A stretch of 64,000 nucleotides of DNA, taken from contig OZ245872.1 of the NCBI GenBank assembly GCA_965229345.1, positions 1,240,001-1,304,000 on the forward strand, read 5' to 3'. The notes beneath the pieces are model-generated. The model made no database searches, was not told the origin of the DNA, and was given only the letters and a program-made list of their open reading frames with translations. Position numbers and translations under genes: made by a program. This stretch comes from PBB1 sp965229345. Lineage in GTDB: Bacteria > Pseudomonadota > Gammaproteobacteria > Burkholderiales > Burkholderiaceae_C. Shown here piece after piece: positions 24,702 through 33,762 of this stretch. Position 1 is the first letter of the stretch, and every line of letters starts with the position of its first letter.

Positions 24702-25691
24702 TCAGGCCCCTGGCTTCACATCCGCCTTGCGGATCCGAACCGCAGCTGGCTTCTTCGGCGCAGGCGCGGCCGGCTCGCTCGGCGTTTCTGCGATGCCCAG
24801 CGCGGCCGTCAGCGCGGCTTCGGGGGTCAGGCCGGCGTCCTCTGCGGGTGGTGATCCCGGCGTGGTGGATGCGGCCTCGGCCTTGATCACCTTGGTGTAC
24901 GGCGCCAGTGTCTGCACCAGTTGGCCGTAGATCTTCGGGTTGCCGGCGACCACTTCGCGCTGGTACAGGAAGTCGGCGTCACCGGTGAAGTTGCCGATCA
25001 GACCGCCAGCCTCGGTGATCATCAGCGAGCCCGCGGCGATGTCCCAGGGGCTGAGGCCCGTCTCGAAGAAGCCGTCGTAATAGCCGGCGGCCACGTAGCA
25101 GAGGTCGAGTGCGGCCGCCCCGGGGCGGCGCAGGCCAGCGCAGTTCTGCATCACCGCCTCGAACATCTGCACATAGCGCTTGAAGTTGTCGCCCTTGCGG
25201 AACGGAAAGCCGGTGCCGATCAGCGAATCCGCCATCCGGATGCGCTTGGACACCCGCAGCCGCTTGTCGTTGAGGAAGGCACCGCGCCCCTTCGAGGCAT
25301 AGAACAGGTCGTTGCGCGAAGGGTCGTAGACCACGGCCTGCTGCACCTGGCCCTTGAAGGCCAGCGCGATGGAGACCGCATAGACCGGAAATCCGTGGAT
25401 GAAATTGGTCGTGCCGTCGAGTGGATCGATGATCCACAGGTAGTCGCTGTCCTTCGCGCCATGCTCGCGGCCTGACTCCTCGGCCAGGATGGCGTGACCC
25501 GGGTAGGCACCGAGCAACACCTCGATGATGGCCCGCTCGGCCGCCTGGTCGACCTCTGTGACGAAATCGTTCGGCGCCTTGCTGCTCACCCGCAGCAGGT
25601 CGATGTCCATCGAGGCACGGTTGATCAGCGCACCTGCCGTTCGTGCCGCCTTGATGGCGATGTTGAGCATGGGGTGGAGCGCTTGCGACAT
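24702..25691 (-). CDS. suhB: Inositol monophosphatase family protein with Pro/Ala-rich tail
   Basis: SuhB hydrolyses inositol-1-phosphate and in E. coli also supports rRNA antitermination. The 329-residue protein has LAEESGRE, the metal-binding DPLDGTTNFIHGFP and the C-terminal SPWDIAAGSLMITEAGG, all family signatures. The catalytic part ends near residue 265. About 60 residues of Pro/Ala/Glu-rich sequence follow and end in a basic patch (VRIRKADVKPGA), an addition compared with enteric SuhB. It is divergent from trmJ. Confidence 0.93.
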   Translation of the reverse strand: MSQALHPMLNIAIKAARTAGALINRASMDIDLLRVSSKAPNDFVTEVDQAAERAIIEVLLGAYPGHAILAEESGREHGAKDSDYLWIIDPLDGTTNFIHGFPVYAVSIALAFKGQVQQAVVYDPSRNDLFYASKGRGAFLNDKRLRVSKRIRMADSLIGTGFPFRKGDNFKRYVQMFEAVMQNCAGLRRPGAAALDLCYVAAGYYDGFFETGLSPWDIAAGSLMITEAGGLIGNFTGDADFLYQREVVAGNPKIYGQLVQTLAPYTKVIKAEAASTTPGSPPAEDAGLTPEAALTAALGIAETPSEPAAPAPKKPAAVRIRKADVKPGA

Positions 25692-25805
25692 GGGGCAACC
25701 TTCGGGGCGGGGTTCGGACTGGCGGGGACAAAGAGCTCATCGGCGGCTCGGGCGCGCTGGCGCACCACACTGACTTCCGATAATCGAGATTTTAGCGGGC
25801 ACCCC

Positions 25806-26552
25806 ATGCAAACCCTGGATTCGCGGTCGCCGACGACCGCCGACGCGACCCGTTTCGTGCTGCTGCACACCAGCCACCCCGGCAACGTCGGTTCAACCGC
25901 CCGTGCGATGAAAGTGATGGGCTTTTCGGACCTGGTGCTGGTGGCGCCGCGCTATTCGAACGTCAAGGGCAAGGCCGATGCGATTTCGCTGGCCAGCGGC
26001 GCGCTCGATGTGCTGGACGGCGCGCGCGTCGTCGACACGCTGGCCGAGGCGCTGGACGGCGTCAGCTTTGCCTGCGCGACCGCGATGACGCCCCGCGACT
26101 TCGGGCCTTCCACCCATGCGCCGCGCGATCTGTTTGCCACGCTGGCTCAGCAGCCACACCGCGTGGCGTTCGTCTTCGGATCGGAGCGCTACGGCATGAG
26201 CAACGACGAGGTGTACCAATGCCATGCCTGCCTGAGCATCCCCACCGCGCCGGGCTACGGATCGCTGAACCTGGCGCAAGCGGTGCAATTGATTGCCTAC
26301 GACTGGCGGCAGGCGCTGGGGGGCTTCCCGGTCGCTTCACGCACCGCCGACCCGGCGTTGGCCGACGTGGTGGCGGTGCAGGGCGCGCTCGAGCACTGGC
26401 GGCAGGTGCTGATCGAGATCGAGTTCCTGAATCCCCAGTCGCCGCAGAAGTTGATGCCGCGCCTGAATCAGGCCTTGAACCGCCTGCAGGTCACCGACGA
26501 GGAGATTCACCTGTTGCGTGGCATCGCAAAAGCCGTGCAAAAGCGCACATGA
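25806..26552 (+). CDS. trmJ: tRNA (cytidine/uridine-2'-O-)-methyltransferase
   Basis: TrmJ methylates the ribose at position 32 of several tRNAs using SAM. The 248-residue SPOUT enzyme has VLLHTSHPGNVGSTARAMK, the FGSERYGMSNDEV motif that forms part of the knot and cofactor pocket, and PGYGSLNLAQAVQL. A C-terminal helical extension is present as in E. coli TrmJ. It stands in the conserved suhB/trmJ/cysE neighbourhood, although a PEP-CTERM gene separates it from cysE. Confidence 0.93.
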   Translation: MQTLDSRSPTTADATRFVLLHTSHPGNVGSTARAMKVMGFSDLVLVAPRYSNVKGKADAISLASGALDVLDGARVVDTLAEALDGVSFACATAMTPRDFGPSTHAPRDLFATLAQQPHRVAFVFGSERYGMSNDEVYQCHACLSIPTAPGYGSLNLAQAVQLIAYDWRQALGGFPVASRTADPALADVVAVQGALEHWRQVLIEIEFLNPQSPQKLMPRLNQALNRLQVTDEEIHLLRGIAKAVQKRT

Positions 26553-26681
26553 ATGGCCCACCCGGGCCGTTTCAGCCCCCACAGTCGCGGGGTGTGCAGG
26601 CGCGGCGTCGCCCCTTAACATGCACCCAACGGTCGAGTGTGGGTTGATCGACCAGTACTTTTGAACCGCCTGGGAGTTTGT

Positions 26682-27338
26682 ATGTCACCAATCAAAGCCA
26701 TTGCCGCTGCCGCAGTCGTCCTCACGGCGGCTCAGGCCCACGCTGTCTCGTTCACTGTGAGCGAAGGGGCGTTCTCGACGGTGGAGGGTGTGGTCACAGA
26801 CACCTTCGATCCCGATGCGACGATTTCGCTGAATGTGAGCGGTGGGGCGCTGTTCCCAGTGGCCGGCGTGATCGGCGTCAGCGCACGGCCTGCGGGTTCT
26901 GAAGGTCAGTGGTGGTCCATTGGCAGCTCGGCGATCCATGCCACGCCCGGCGTCGTCCAGCTGTACAACCCCTCGACGTACTACGGTTTCCTGTGGGGCT
27001 CCCCAGACGGCTACAACTCGGTTTCGTTCCTGTACCAAGGCTCCGTGGTGGGATCGTTCACCGGTACCGATGTGTTCCCCTCGGCAAATGGCAACCAAAG
27101 CGCGCTGGCCGGCGGTCAGTACGTGAACTTCTGGGCCGGTGAGGGTGAACAGTTCGACGAAGTTCGTTTCGTCTCCAACTACGATGCCTTCGAAACCGAC
27201 AACCACGCAGTGTTTCCACCGCCCCGCCTTGAAATCGATGTGGTTCAAGTGCCGGTTCCGGAACCAGAAACCTATGCGTTGATGCTGGCCGGTTTGTGCG
27301 CGATCGGCTTCATGGCCCGCAATCGCCGGCGCGACTGA
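26682..27338 (+). CDS. PEP-CTERM sorting-signal protein
   Basis: This is a 218-residue secreted protein with a signal peptide (to AQAHA) and a C-terminal PEP-CTERM tail. The tail reads VPVPEPETYALMLAGLCAIG, a membrane helix, then MARNRRRD. Such tails are cleaved by exosortase (EpsH) and the proteins often belong to exopolysaccharide or floc-forming systems. The body is beta-rich and aromatic, with no recognised domain. It has a GGGAG ribosome site and its own terminator, and sits between trmJ and cysE. No exosortase is in the window. Confidence 0.9.
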   Translation: MSPIKAIAAAAVVLTAAQAHAVSFTVSEGAFSTVEGVVTDTFDPDATISLNVSGGALFPVAGVIGVSARPAGSEGQWWSIGSSAIHATPGVVQLYNPSTYYGFLWGSPDGYNSVSFLYQGSVVGSFTGTDVFPSANGNQSALAGGQYVNFWAGEGEQFDEVRFVSNYDAFETDNHAVFPPPRLEIDVVQVPVPEPETYALMLAGLCAIGFMARNRRRD

Positions 27339-27352
27339 TATTCGCTCCCTTC

Positions 27353-27379
27353 AAAAAGGCCCCGCTCGGGGCCTTTTTT
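27353..27379 (+). terminator. Rho-independent terminator after the PEP-CTERM gene
   Basis: An 11-bp stem, AAAAAGGCCCC (27353-27363) with GGGGCCTTTTT (27368-27378), has the loop GCTC and ends in a run of six T. It is 14 bases after the stop and works on the plus strand; the A-run on the other side gives a partial signal for the minus strand too. Confidence 0.92.
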
Positions 27380-27447
27380 GCGCCTGTCGCGCGCAGCGTG
27401 CCGGCGAGCGTGCGGCTAGACTGGCTGCTGACCACAACCCAGAAACC

Positions 27448-28227
27448 ATGTTCCAGCGCCTCCGCGAAGACATCGCCTGCATTCTCGAACGCGACCCCGC
27501 TGCGCGCAGTTCGTGGGAAGTCTTGACCTGCTACCCTGGGCTGCACGCGCTGGTGTTGCACCGCTTGGCGCACGCACTCTGGCAGCGCGACTGGCTCTGG
27601 CTCGGGCGCTTCATTTCCCATCTGGGGCGATTTGTGTCCGGCATCGAAATTCACCCCGGCGCCCGGATAGGCCGGCGTGTCTTCATCGACCACGGCATGG
27701 GTGTCGTGATCGGTGAGACGGCCGAAATCGGCGACGACTGCACCATCTACCAGGGCGTCACACTCGGTGGCACCTCGCTGTCCAAAGGTGCCAAGCGCCA
27801 CCCGACGCTGGGTCGTGGGGTGATCGTCGGCGCCAACTCGCAGGTGCTGGGTGGATTCACCGTGGGCGACAACGCGCGTGTCGGCTCGAATGCCGTCGTG
27901 CTGAAGCCCGTCCCTGCGGGCGCGACCGCGGTCGGGAACCCGGCGCGCATCATCGATGCCCAGGCCGATGCCGCTCGGGAGGCGACCGCTGCCAAGATGG
28001 GTTTCTCGGCTTATGGCATCACGCAGGGCGATGACCCGGTGGCCCAGGCCATGAAGGGTTTGATCGACCATGCCGCCACGCAGGAGCATCAGATCACGCT
28101 GCTCTGGCAGGCCATTGAGACCTTGTCCGCGCGGCCGGGTGAGTCGGTTCGGGCCGACTGCGTGCCGCCCGATGCCCAGACGACCGACCAATTCAACGCA
28201 GCTGCGCTGAGTCAGCTTGTGAAGTGA
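27448..28227 (+). CDS. cysE: Serine O-acetyltransferase
   Basis: CysE acetylates L-serine with acetyl-CoA, the first committed step of cysteine synthesis. The 259-residue protein has an N-terminal helical part and a left-handed beta-helix of hexapeptide repeats. The conserved HPGARIGRRVFIDHGMGVVIGE segment carries the catalytic His, followed by GGTSLSKGAKRHPT. A C-terminal extension beyond the beta-helix is present. A TAGACT -10-like box lies at 27417-27422 between the terminator and the start. It converges with mog after 6 bases. Confidence 0.95.
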   Translation: MFQRLREDIACILERDPAARSSWEVLTCYPGLHALVLHRLAHALWQRDWLWLGRFISHLGRFVSGIEIHPGARIGRRVFIDHGMGVVIGETAEIGDDCTIYQGVTLGGTSLSKGAKRHPTLGRGVIVGANSQVLGGFTVGDNARVGSNAVVLKPVPAGATAVGNPARIIDAQADAAREATAAKMGFSAYGITQGDDPVAQAMKGLIDHAATQEHQITLLWQAIETLSARPGESVRADCVPPDAQTTDQFNAAALSQLVK

Positions 28228-28233
28228 AGCGGA

Positions 28234-28839
<606 letters not shown>

Positions 28840-28858
28840 TCAGCGTTGGCGTCGCAGA

Positions 28859-29416
28859 TCAGCTGACGTCGGTGGCCGGCGAGGGCGGGAACTGCCGAAT
28901 GAACTTGAACAACTCGCGAAAGGCCTTGCCGCTGCGCTGTTCGGGCTGTACCGAGGCGTCCTTGCGCGCAGCGCGAATGAGGCTGCGCAGCTGCTGCACG
29001 TCGGCCTGCGGGCGCTCGGCGGTCCAGGCGGTCAGCGCATCGTCGCTGGCGATCAGCTCGGCGCGCCAGCGTTCGGCATCGTGCAGTGCCAGCGCGTCCT
29101 TGGCGTGGCCGAGTTGCATCGCCGCAACCGCCTCGCGTAACGGTTCGGGGTCGGTGCGGCGCATCAGTTTGCCGACGTACTGCATCTGACGGCGGCGACC
29201 TTCGTGGGTCTTGGTGCTTCGGTACTGGCGGATCGCGTCGAGCAGGATCTCGTCCATCGGCAGGTCGACCAGCCGGTTGTCCGGCATCTCGACCAACGCC
29301 AGGCCGAGGTCCTGCAGATCGTGCGAGTCTTTCTTGCGCCGCGTCTTGCTGGGGCGTGTCAGCCAGGCCGGGATCGGCTCGGCATCGGCAGGGTCGCGGG
29401 GGTCGTTCGATGGCAT
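28859..29416 (-). CDS. darP: Ribosome biogenesis factor DarP/YjgA (DUF615)
   Basis: This is a 185-residue basic, helical protein of the DUF615/YjgA family that associates with late 50S subunit precursors. Family marks are PSKTRRKKDSHDLQDLG, LDAIRQYRSTKTHEGRRRQMQYVGKLMR and the C-terminal RSGKAFRELFKFIRQ. The ATG at 29416 is preferred over an in-frame GTG at 29440. It is divergent from pmbA, a neighbourhood seen in many proteobacteria. Confidence 0.93.
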   Translation of the reverse strand: MPSNDPRDPADAEPIPAWLTRPSKTRRKKDSHDLQDLGLALVEMPDNRLVDLPMDEILLDAIRQYRSTKTHEGRRRQMQYVGKLMRRTDPEPLREAVAAMQLGHAKDALALHDAERWRAELIASDDALTAWTAERPQADVQQLRSLIRAARKDASVQPEQRSGKAFRELFKFIRQFPPSPATDVS

Positions 29417-29601
29417 GGGTCGGCTGTCAGGGCAGGGCACAGGGCGAAGCGCAGAATGCGCTCGCCGCTCAAAAGCCGCTCGGTATCATAGCCACGCGAG
29501 CGTCCAGCCCGGTGGCACGCGATGCCTCCCCGGTGCGACAGCCTCCCGATCCATTGTTCCGAGTGCGGCTTGCGCCGCACATCAACCGACGTACCCCATC
29601 C

Positions 29602-30999
29602 ATGCCGCCAAAGACCTCGCCGTCATCCTCGTCCACCGGCTTTGCCTACGCCCGTGCCGACTTCCAGCAACTGGTCGATGACGCGCTGAAGTTCGCCGCC
29701 GAGATCGGTGCCAGTGATGCCAGCGCCGAGGTGTCCGAAGGCGTGGGCCTGTCGGTGTCGGTGCGCAAGGGCGAGATCGAAAATGTCGAGCGCAATCGCG
29801 ACAAGTCGATCAGCGTGTCGGTCTACATCGGCCAGCGGCGCGGCAATGCCAGCACGTCTGACTTTTCCCGCGCTGCGCTCGAACAGACGGTACGCGCCGC
29901 CCACGACATCGCCCGTTTCACTGCCGCCGACCCGGCCGCTGGCCTCCCGGAGGCCGCTGACTTGGCCCTGGGCGACGCCGCCACGCGCGACCTCGACCTG
30001 TTCCACCCCTGGGCCATCGATGCGGCCGGTGCGGCCGAGATGGCGCAACGTTGCGAGCGCGCTGCGCTGACGCTGGATGCGCGCATCACCAATTCCGAAG
30101 GCGCTGGCGTGTCGGCACAGCAATCGCATTTCTTTGCCGGCAACAGCCATGGTTTTCGAGGCGGCTATGCCAGTTCACGGCACTCGCTGTCGGTCGCGCC
30201 CATCGCCTCGCTGCCTGGCCGCCGCGGCGACGACATGCAGCGCGATGCCTGGTACAGCTCGATGCGCTCAGCCGATGAACTGGCGTCACCGGAAGCGGTC
30301 GGCCGTTACGCTGCCGAGCGCGCACTGTCGCGGCTGAAGTCGCGCAAGGTCAAGACCTGCGAAGTGCCGGTGCTGTTCGAATCGACCATCGCCGCCGGTT
30401 TGCTCGGTGCCTACGTGCAGGCCACCAGTGGCGGCGCGCTGTACCGCAAGTCGAGCTTTCTGCTCGACAGCCTGGGCAAGCGCGTGCTCGCCAAGCACAT
30501 CGACATCCACGAAGACCCGCACCAGCGGCGTGGCAAGGCCAGCGCGCCGTTCGATGACGAAGGCGTGGTGACCCGCGCGCGCGACGTCGTCAAGGGTGGT
30601 GTGACCCAGGGCTATTTCCTGTCGAGCTATTCGGCACGCAAGCTGGGCATGCGCACCACCGGTCATGCCGGCGGCTCGCAGAACCTGATGCTGACCAGCC
30701 GCCTGACCCAGCCCGGGGACGATCTGGCCGCCATGCTGCGCAAGCTCGATCGCGGCCTGTTCGTCATCGAGCTGATGGGGCAGGGCGTCAATCCTGTCAC
30801 TGGCGACTATTCGCGCGGTGCGGCCGGCTTCTGGGTCGAGCGCGGTCGCATCGTGCATCCCGTCAACGAGATCACGATCGCCGGTAACCTCAAGCAGATG
30901 TTCAAGGGCATCGTGGCCGTGGGGGCCGATGCGTACACCACCGGTGGAAAAACCATCGGCTCGGTGCTGGTCGATGCGATGAAGATCGCGGGCAGCTGA
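29602..30999 (+). CDS. pmbA: Metalloprotease PmbA/TldE
   Basis: PmbA (TldE) forms a heterodimeric metalloprotease with TldD. It matures microcin B17 and modified peptides in E. coli and degrades unfolded peptides. The 465-residue protein shows the N-terminal domain (VRKGEIENVERNRDKSISV) and the C-terminal GHAGGSQNLML and MGQGVNPVTGDYSRGAAGFWVE segments. TldE itself lacks the zinc-binding HExxH carried by TldD, consistent with what is seen here. The tldD gene is not in the window. The ATG at 29602 is chosen over longer open frame upstream. Confidence 0.95.
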   Translation: MPPKTSPSSSSTGFAYARADFQQLVDDALKFAAEIGASDASAEVSEGVGLSVSVRKGEIENVERNRDKSISVSVYIGQRRGNASTSDFSRAALEQTVRAAHDIARFTAADPAAGLPEAADLALGDAATRDLDLFHPWAIDAAGAAEMAQRCERAALTLDARITNSEGAGVSAQQSHFFAGNSHGFRGGYASSRHSLSVAPIASLPGRRGDDMQRDAWYSSMRSADELASPEAVGRYAAERALSRLKSRKVKTCEVPVLFESTIAAGLLGAYVQATSGGALYRKSSFLLDSLGKRVLAKHIDIHEDPHQRRGKASAPFDDEGVVTRARDVVKGGVTQGYFLSSYSARKLGMRTTGHAGGSQNLMLTSRLTQPGDDLAAMLRKLDRGLFVIELMGQGVNPVTGDYSRGAAGFWVERGRIVHPVNEITIAGNLKQMFKGIVAVGADAYTTGGKTIGSVLVDAMKIAGS

Positions 31000-31038
31000 T
31001 CCCTCGCTTTCAACCTGTCTTTTCTGCGGAGCGCTTGC

Positions 31039-32121
31039 GTGCAACGTCGTCGATTCCTCCACCACAGCGGCCTGGCCGGCGTGCTTGCAGCAGGTACAGC
31101 ACCGGCCATCGTCCACGCCCAGGCCAACCTGCGGTGGCGTCTGGCCTCCAGCTTTCCCAAGTCGTTGGACACCATCTTCGGCGCGGCTGAACTGTTCGCG
31201 AAAAAGGTGGGCGAGATGAGCGGCGGGAAGTTTCAGATCACCGTCCATCCTGCCGGGGAACTGTTGCCTCCATTCGGTGTGGTCGATGGCGTCCAGGCGG
31301 CCACGGTCGAAATGGCGCACACCGTGCCCTACTACTACTTCGGCAAGGACGAGACCTTTGCCATCGGCGCGGCCATTCCGTTCGGCCTGAATTCGCGCCA
31401 GATGTCCGCGTGGACCTTTCATGGCAACGGCCTGAAGCTGATGCGAGAGTTCTACGCCAGGTACAACATCATCAACTTCCCCGGCGGCAACACCGGGGTT
31501 CAGATGGGTGGCTGGTACCGCAACGAGATCAAGTCGCTGGCCGACATGAAGGGCCTCAAGATGCGCATCGGTGGCTTTGCAGGCCGCGTCATCGAGCGCA
31601 TGGGTGCGGTGTCGCAGAGCATCCCCGGCGGTGAGGTTTACCAGGCCTTGGAGAAAGGCACGATCGATGCGGTCGAATGGATCGGCCCGTACGACGACGA
31701 AAAGCTTGGCTTCTACAAGGTCGCGCCGGTCTACCACTATCCCGGCTGGTGGGAAGGTGGCCCCCAGGTCGACTTCTTCATCAACACCCAGGCCTACACG
31801 AAGCTGCCGGCCGAGTACAAAGGCATGATCGAAGCGGCTGCAGCGGTCGCCCACATCGACATGCAGACCCGGTACGACGCCAAGAATCCGGCCGCTCTGA
31901 AGACGCTGGTGAAGGCCGGCGTGAAGGTGTTGCCGTTTCCGAAGCCGGTGCTCGACGAGGCGTTCAAGCAATCGATGCAGCTGTATGACGAACTGAGCGC
32001 GAAGAACCCGAACTGGAAGAAGGTCTACGAAGACTATTCGGCCTTTCGCCGCGAACAGAACCTGTGGTTCCGCTTCGCCGAGTCCAGCTTCGATCGCTAC
32101 ATGCAGAGCGTCAAGCTCTGA
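31039..32121 (+). CDS. dctP: TRAP transporter substrate-binding protein (DctP/TakP type), Tat signal
   Basis: This is a 360-residue periplasmic binding protein of the TRAP family. A twin-arginine leader (QRRRFLHHSGLAG, cleavage near VHAQA) precedes the DctP fold. The segments GGEVYQALEKGTIDAVEWIGPYDDEK and HYPGWWEGGPQVDFFIN resemble TakP, which binds pyruvate and other 2-oxoacids with sodium; that substrate is inference. The start is GTG. The permease genes lie immediately downstream but on the opposite strand, so the transporter is split into two convergent transcripts. Confidence 0.93.
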   Translation: MQRRRFLHHSGLAGVLAAGTAPAIVHAQANLRWRLASSFPKSLDTIFGAAELFAKKVGEMSGGKFQITVHPAGELLPPFGVVDGVQAATVEMAHTVPYYYFGKDETFAIGAAIPFGLNSRQMSAWTFHGNGLKLMREFYARYNIINFPGGNTGVQMGGWYRNEIKSLADMKGLKMRIGGFAGRVIERMGAVSQSIPGGEVYQALEKGTIDAVEWIGPYDDEKLGFYKVAPVYHYPGWWEGGPQVDFFINTQAYTKLPAEYKGMIEAAAAVAHIDMQTRYDAKNPAALKTLVKAGVKVLPFPKPVLDEAFKQSMQLYDELSAKNPNWKKVYEDYSAFRREQNLWFRFAESSFDRYMQSVKL

Positions 32122-32134
32122 GCGGCCGCGAATC

Positions 32135-32150
32135 TTTCTGCTGCGTGGGC
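32135..32150. repeat. Copy 1 of a short intergenic repeat motif
   Basis: TTTCTGCTGCGTGGGC recurs at 61397-61412 with one difference (C for T). In both places it lies between convergent genes and is followed by a hairpin and a GCGA-containing GAAATC stretch, so both copies look like one family of intergenic element. Confidence 0.5.
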
Positions 32151-32153
32151 TGA

Positions 32154-32177
32154 GGTCGCGGCGAAATCGTCGCGACC
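32154..32177. terminator. Stem-loop between the convergent dctP and dctM genes
   Basis: GGTCGCG (32154-32160) pairs with CGCGACC (32171-32177) around a 10-base loop containing GAAATC. It is centred in the 63-base gap between two convergent genes and may serve both strands, but no T-run follows. Confidence 0.45.
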
Positions 32178-32184
32178 CCTCGGT

Positions 32185-33762
32185 TCACTTCGGCGCGGCC
32201 TTGCGGTCGGCCTCCAGCGACTCCTGCAGCGCCTTCAACGGATCTTCATCGGCGGCACTCGGGTCGTGCGATGCGGCGGCGCTGGCTGCGTCTGCGGCGT
32301 CGACCGCGTTCTGATCGGCTTGCATCCGCTGCAGCACCGCGTCCGCATCGATGCGCGTGACCTCTTTGTCGCCGTGCGACACCAGTTGCGGGAACGCGAT
32401 GATCAGCGCCACCATCGTCAGCTGGATCAGCACGAACGGAATCGCGCCGCGGTAGATCTGCCCGATGGTGACCGGCGCCATGCGCAGGCCGGTCACGGTG
32501 TCGGTGTACTCCCGCTCGGGCGCCACGCTGCGCAGGTAGAAGAGCGCGAAGCCGAATGGCGGGTGCATGAACGAGGTCTGCATGTTGACCGCCAGCAGCA
32601 CGCCGAACCACACCAGGTCGATGCCCAGCGCTGACGCCACCGGGGCGAGCAGCGGCACCACGATGAAGGCCAGCTCGAAGAAGTCGAGGAAGAACGCCAG
32701 CACGAAGATCAGCGCGTTGACCACGATCAGGAAGCCCAGCGCTCCACCGGGCAGTCCGGTCAGCAGGTGCTCCACCCACTTCGGCCCGTCGACCGCCTGG
32801 AACGCCAGGCTGAACACCGTCGAGCCGATCAGGATGAACATCACGAAGCACGACAACCGCGCTGTGCTGTCCATCGCCTGGCGCAGCAGCGTCATGTCGA
32901 GACGGCGCCGCAAGATCGCCATCACCAGTGCGCCAACCGCGCCCATCGCGCCGCCTTCGGTCGGCGTGGCGATGCCGAGAAAGATCGTGCCCAGCACCAG
33001 GAAGATCAGCGCCAGCGGTGGCACCAGCACCAGCGCGACGCGCCCATACAGCCGTGCCTGCGAGCGCCAGCCCGAGGCCAGCTGCTGCCCGCCCAGCCTG
33101 CGCGCTGACGTGGGCATCGCCGGCACCCACTCGGGCCGCACGAGGCTGATGACCAGCACGTAGACGACGTACAGACCGGTCAGCAGCAAGGCCGGGCCGA
33201 AAGCGCCGTGGTAGAGGTCGCCCACGCTCTGCCCGAGCTGGTCGGCCAGCACGATCAACACCAGCGAGGGCGGAATGATCTGCGCCAGCGTCCCCGAGGC
33301 AGCGATCACGCCGCTCGCCACCCGGCGGTCGTAGCCGTAGCGCAGCATGATCGGCAGCGAGATCAAGCCCATCGAGATCACCGAGGCCGCGACCACGCCC
33401 GTGGTGGCGGCAAGCATCGCGCCGACGAAGATCACCGCATAGGCGAGGCCGCCGCGGATCGGGCCGAACAGCTGGCCAATGGTGTCCAGCAGGTCCTCGG
33501 CCATGCCCGAGCGTTCGAGGATCAGCCCCATGAAGGTGAAGAACGGGATCGCCAGCAGCGTGTCGTTCTGCATGATGCCGACGATGCGCAGCGGCAGCGC
33601 CTGCATCAGCGAGGCCGGCAGCAGGCCCAGCTCGATCCCGACCAGCGAATAAAACAGCCCGCACGCGCCCAGCGAGAACGCCACCGGGTAGCCCACCAGC
33701 AGAAAGATCACCAGCGAGCCGAACATCAGCGGCGCGATGTTGGCGGCGATCAGCTCGTGCAT
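32185..33762 (-). CDS. dctM: TRAP transporter large permease
   Basis: DctM is the sodium-driven transport subunit of a TRAP transporter in the inner membrane. The 525-residue protein has about 12 hydrophobic segments, with family stretches IPFFTFMGLILERSGMAEDLL, GIATPTEGGAMGAVGAL and the late MHPPFGFALFYL. The last 60 residues are a hydrophilic Ala/Asp/Glu-rich tail not usual for DctM. The start overlaps the stop of dctQ by one base, so the two are coupled. Confidence 0.95.
   Translation of the reverse strand: MHELIAANIAPLMFGSLVIFLLVGYPVAFSLGACGLFYSLVGIELGLLPASLMQALPLRIVGIMQNDTLLAIPFFTFMGLILERSGMAEDLLDTIGQLFGPIRGGLAYAVIFVGAMLAATTGVVAASVISMGLISLPIMLRYGYDRRVASGVIAASGTLAQIIPPSLVLIVLADQLGQSVGDLYHGAFGPALLLTGLYVVYVLVISLVRPEWVPAMPTSARRLGGQQLASGWRSQARLYGRVALVLVPPLALIFLVLGTIFLGIATPTEGGAMGAVGALVMAILRRRLDMTLLRQAMDSTARLSCFVMFILIGSTVFSLAFQAVDGPKWVEHLLTGLPGGALGFLIVVNALIFVLAFFLDFFELAFIVVPLLAPVASALGIDLVWFGVLLAVNMQTSFMHPPFGFALFYLRSVAPEREYTDTVTGLRMAPVTIGQIYRGAIPFVLIQLTMVALIIAFPQLVSHGDKEVTRIDADAVLQRMQADQNAVDAADAASAAASHDPSAADEDPLKALQESLEADRKAAPK

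Noticed and set aside
26555..26568. Small hairpin GGCCC-ACCC-GGGCC after trmJ as a terminator
   Set aside because: The stem is short and no T-run follows, so the support is too weak.
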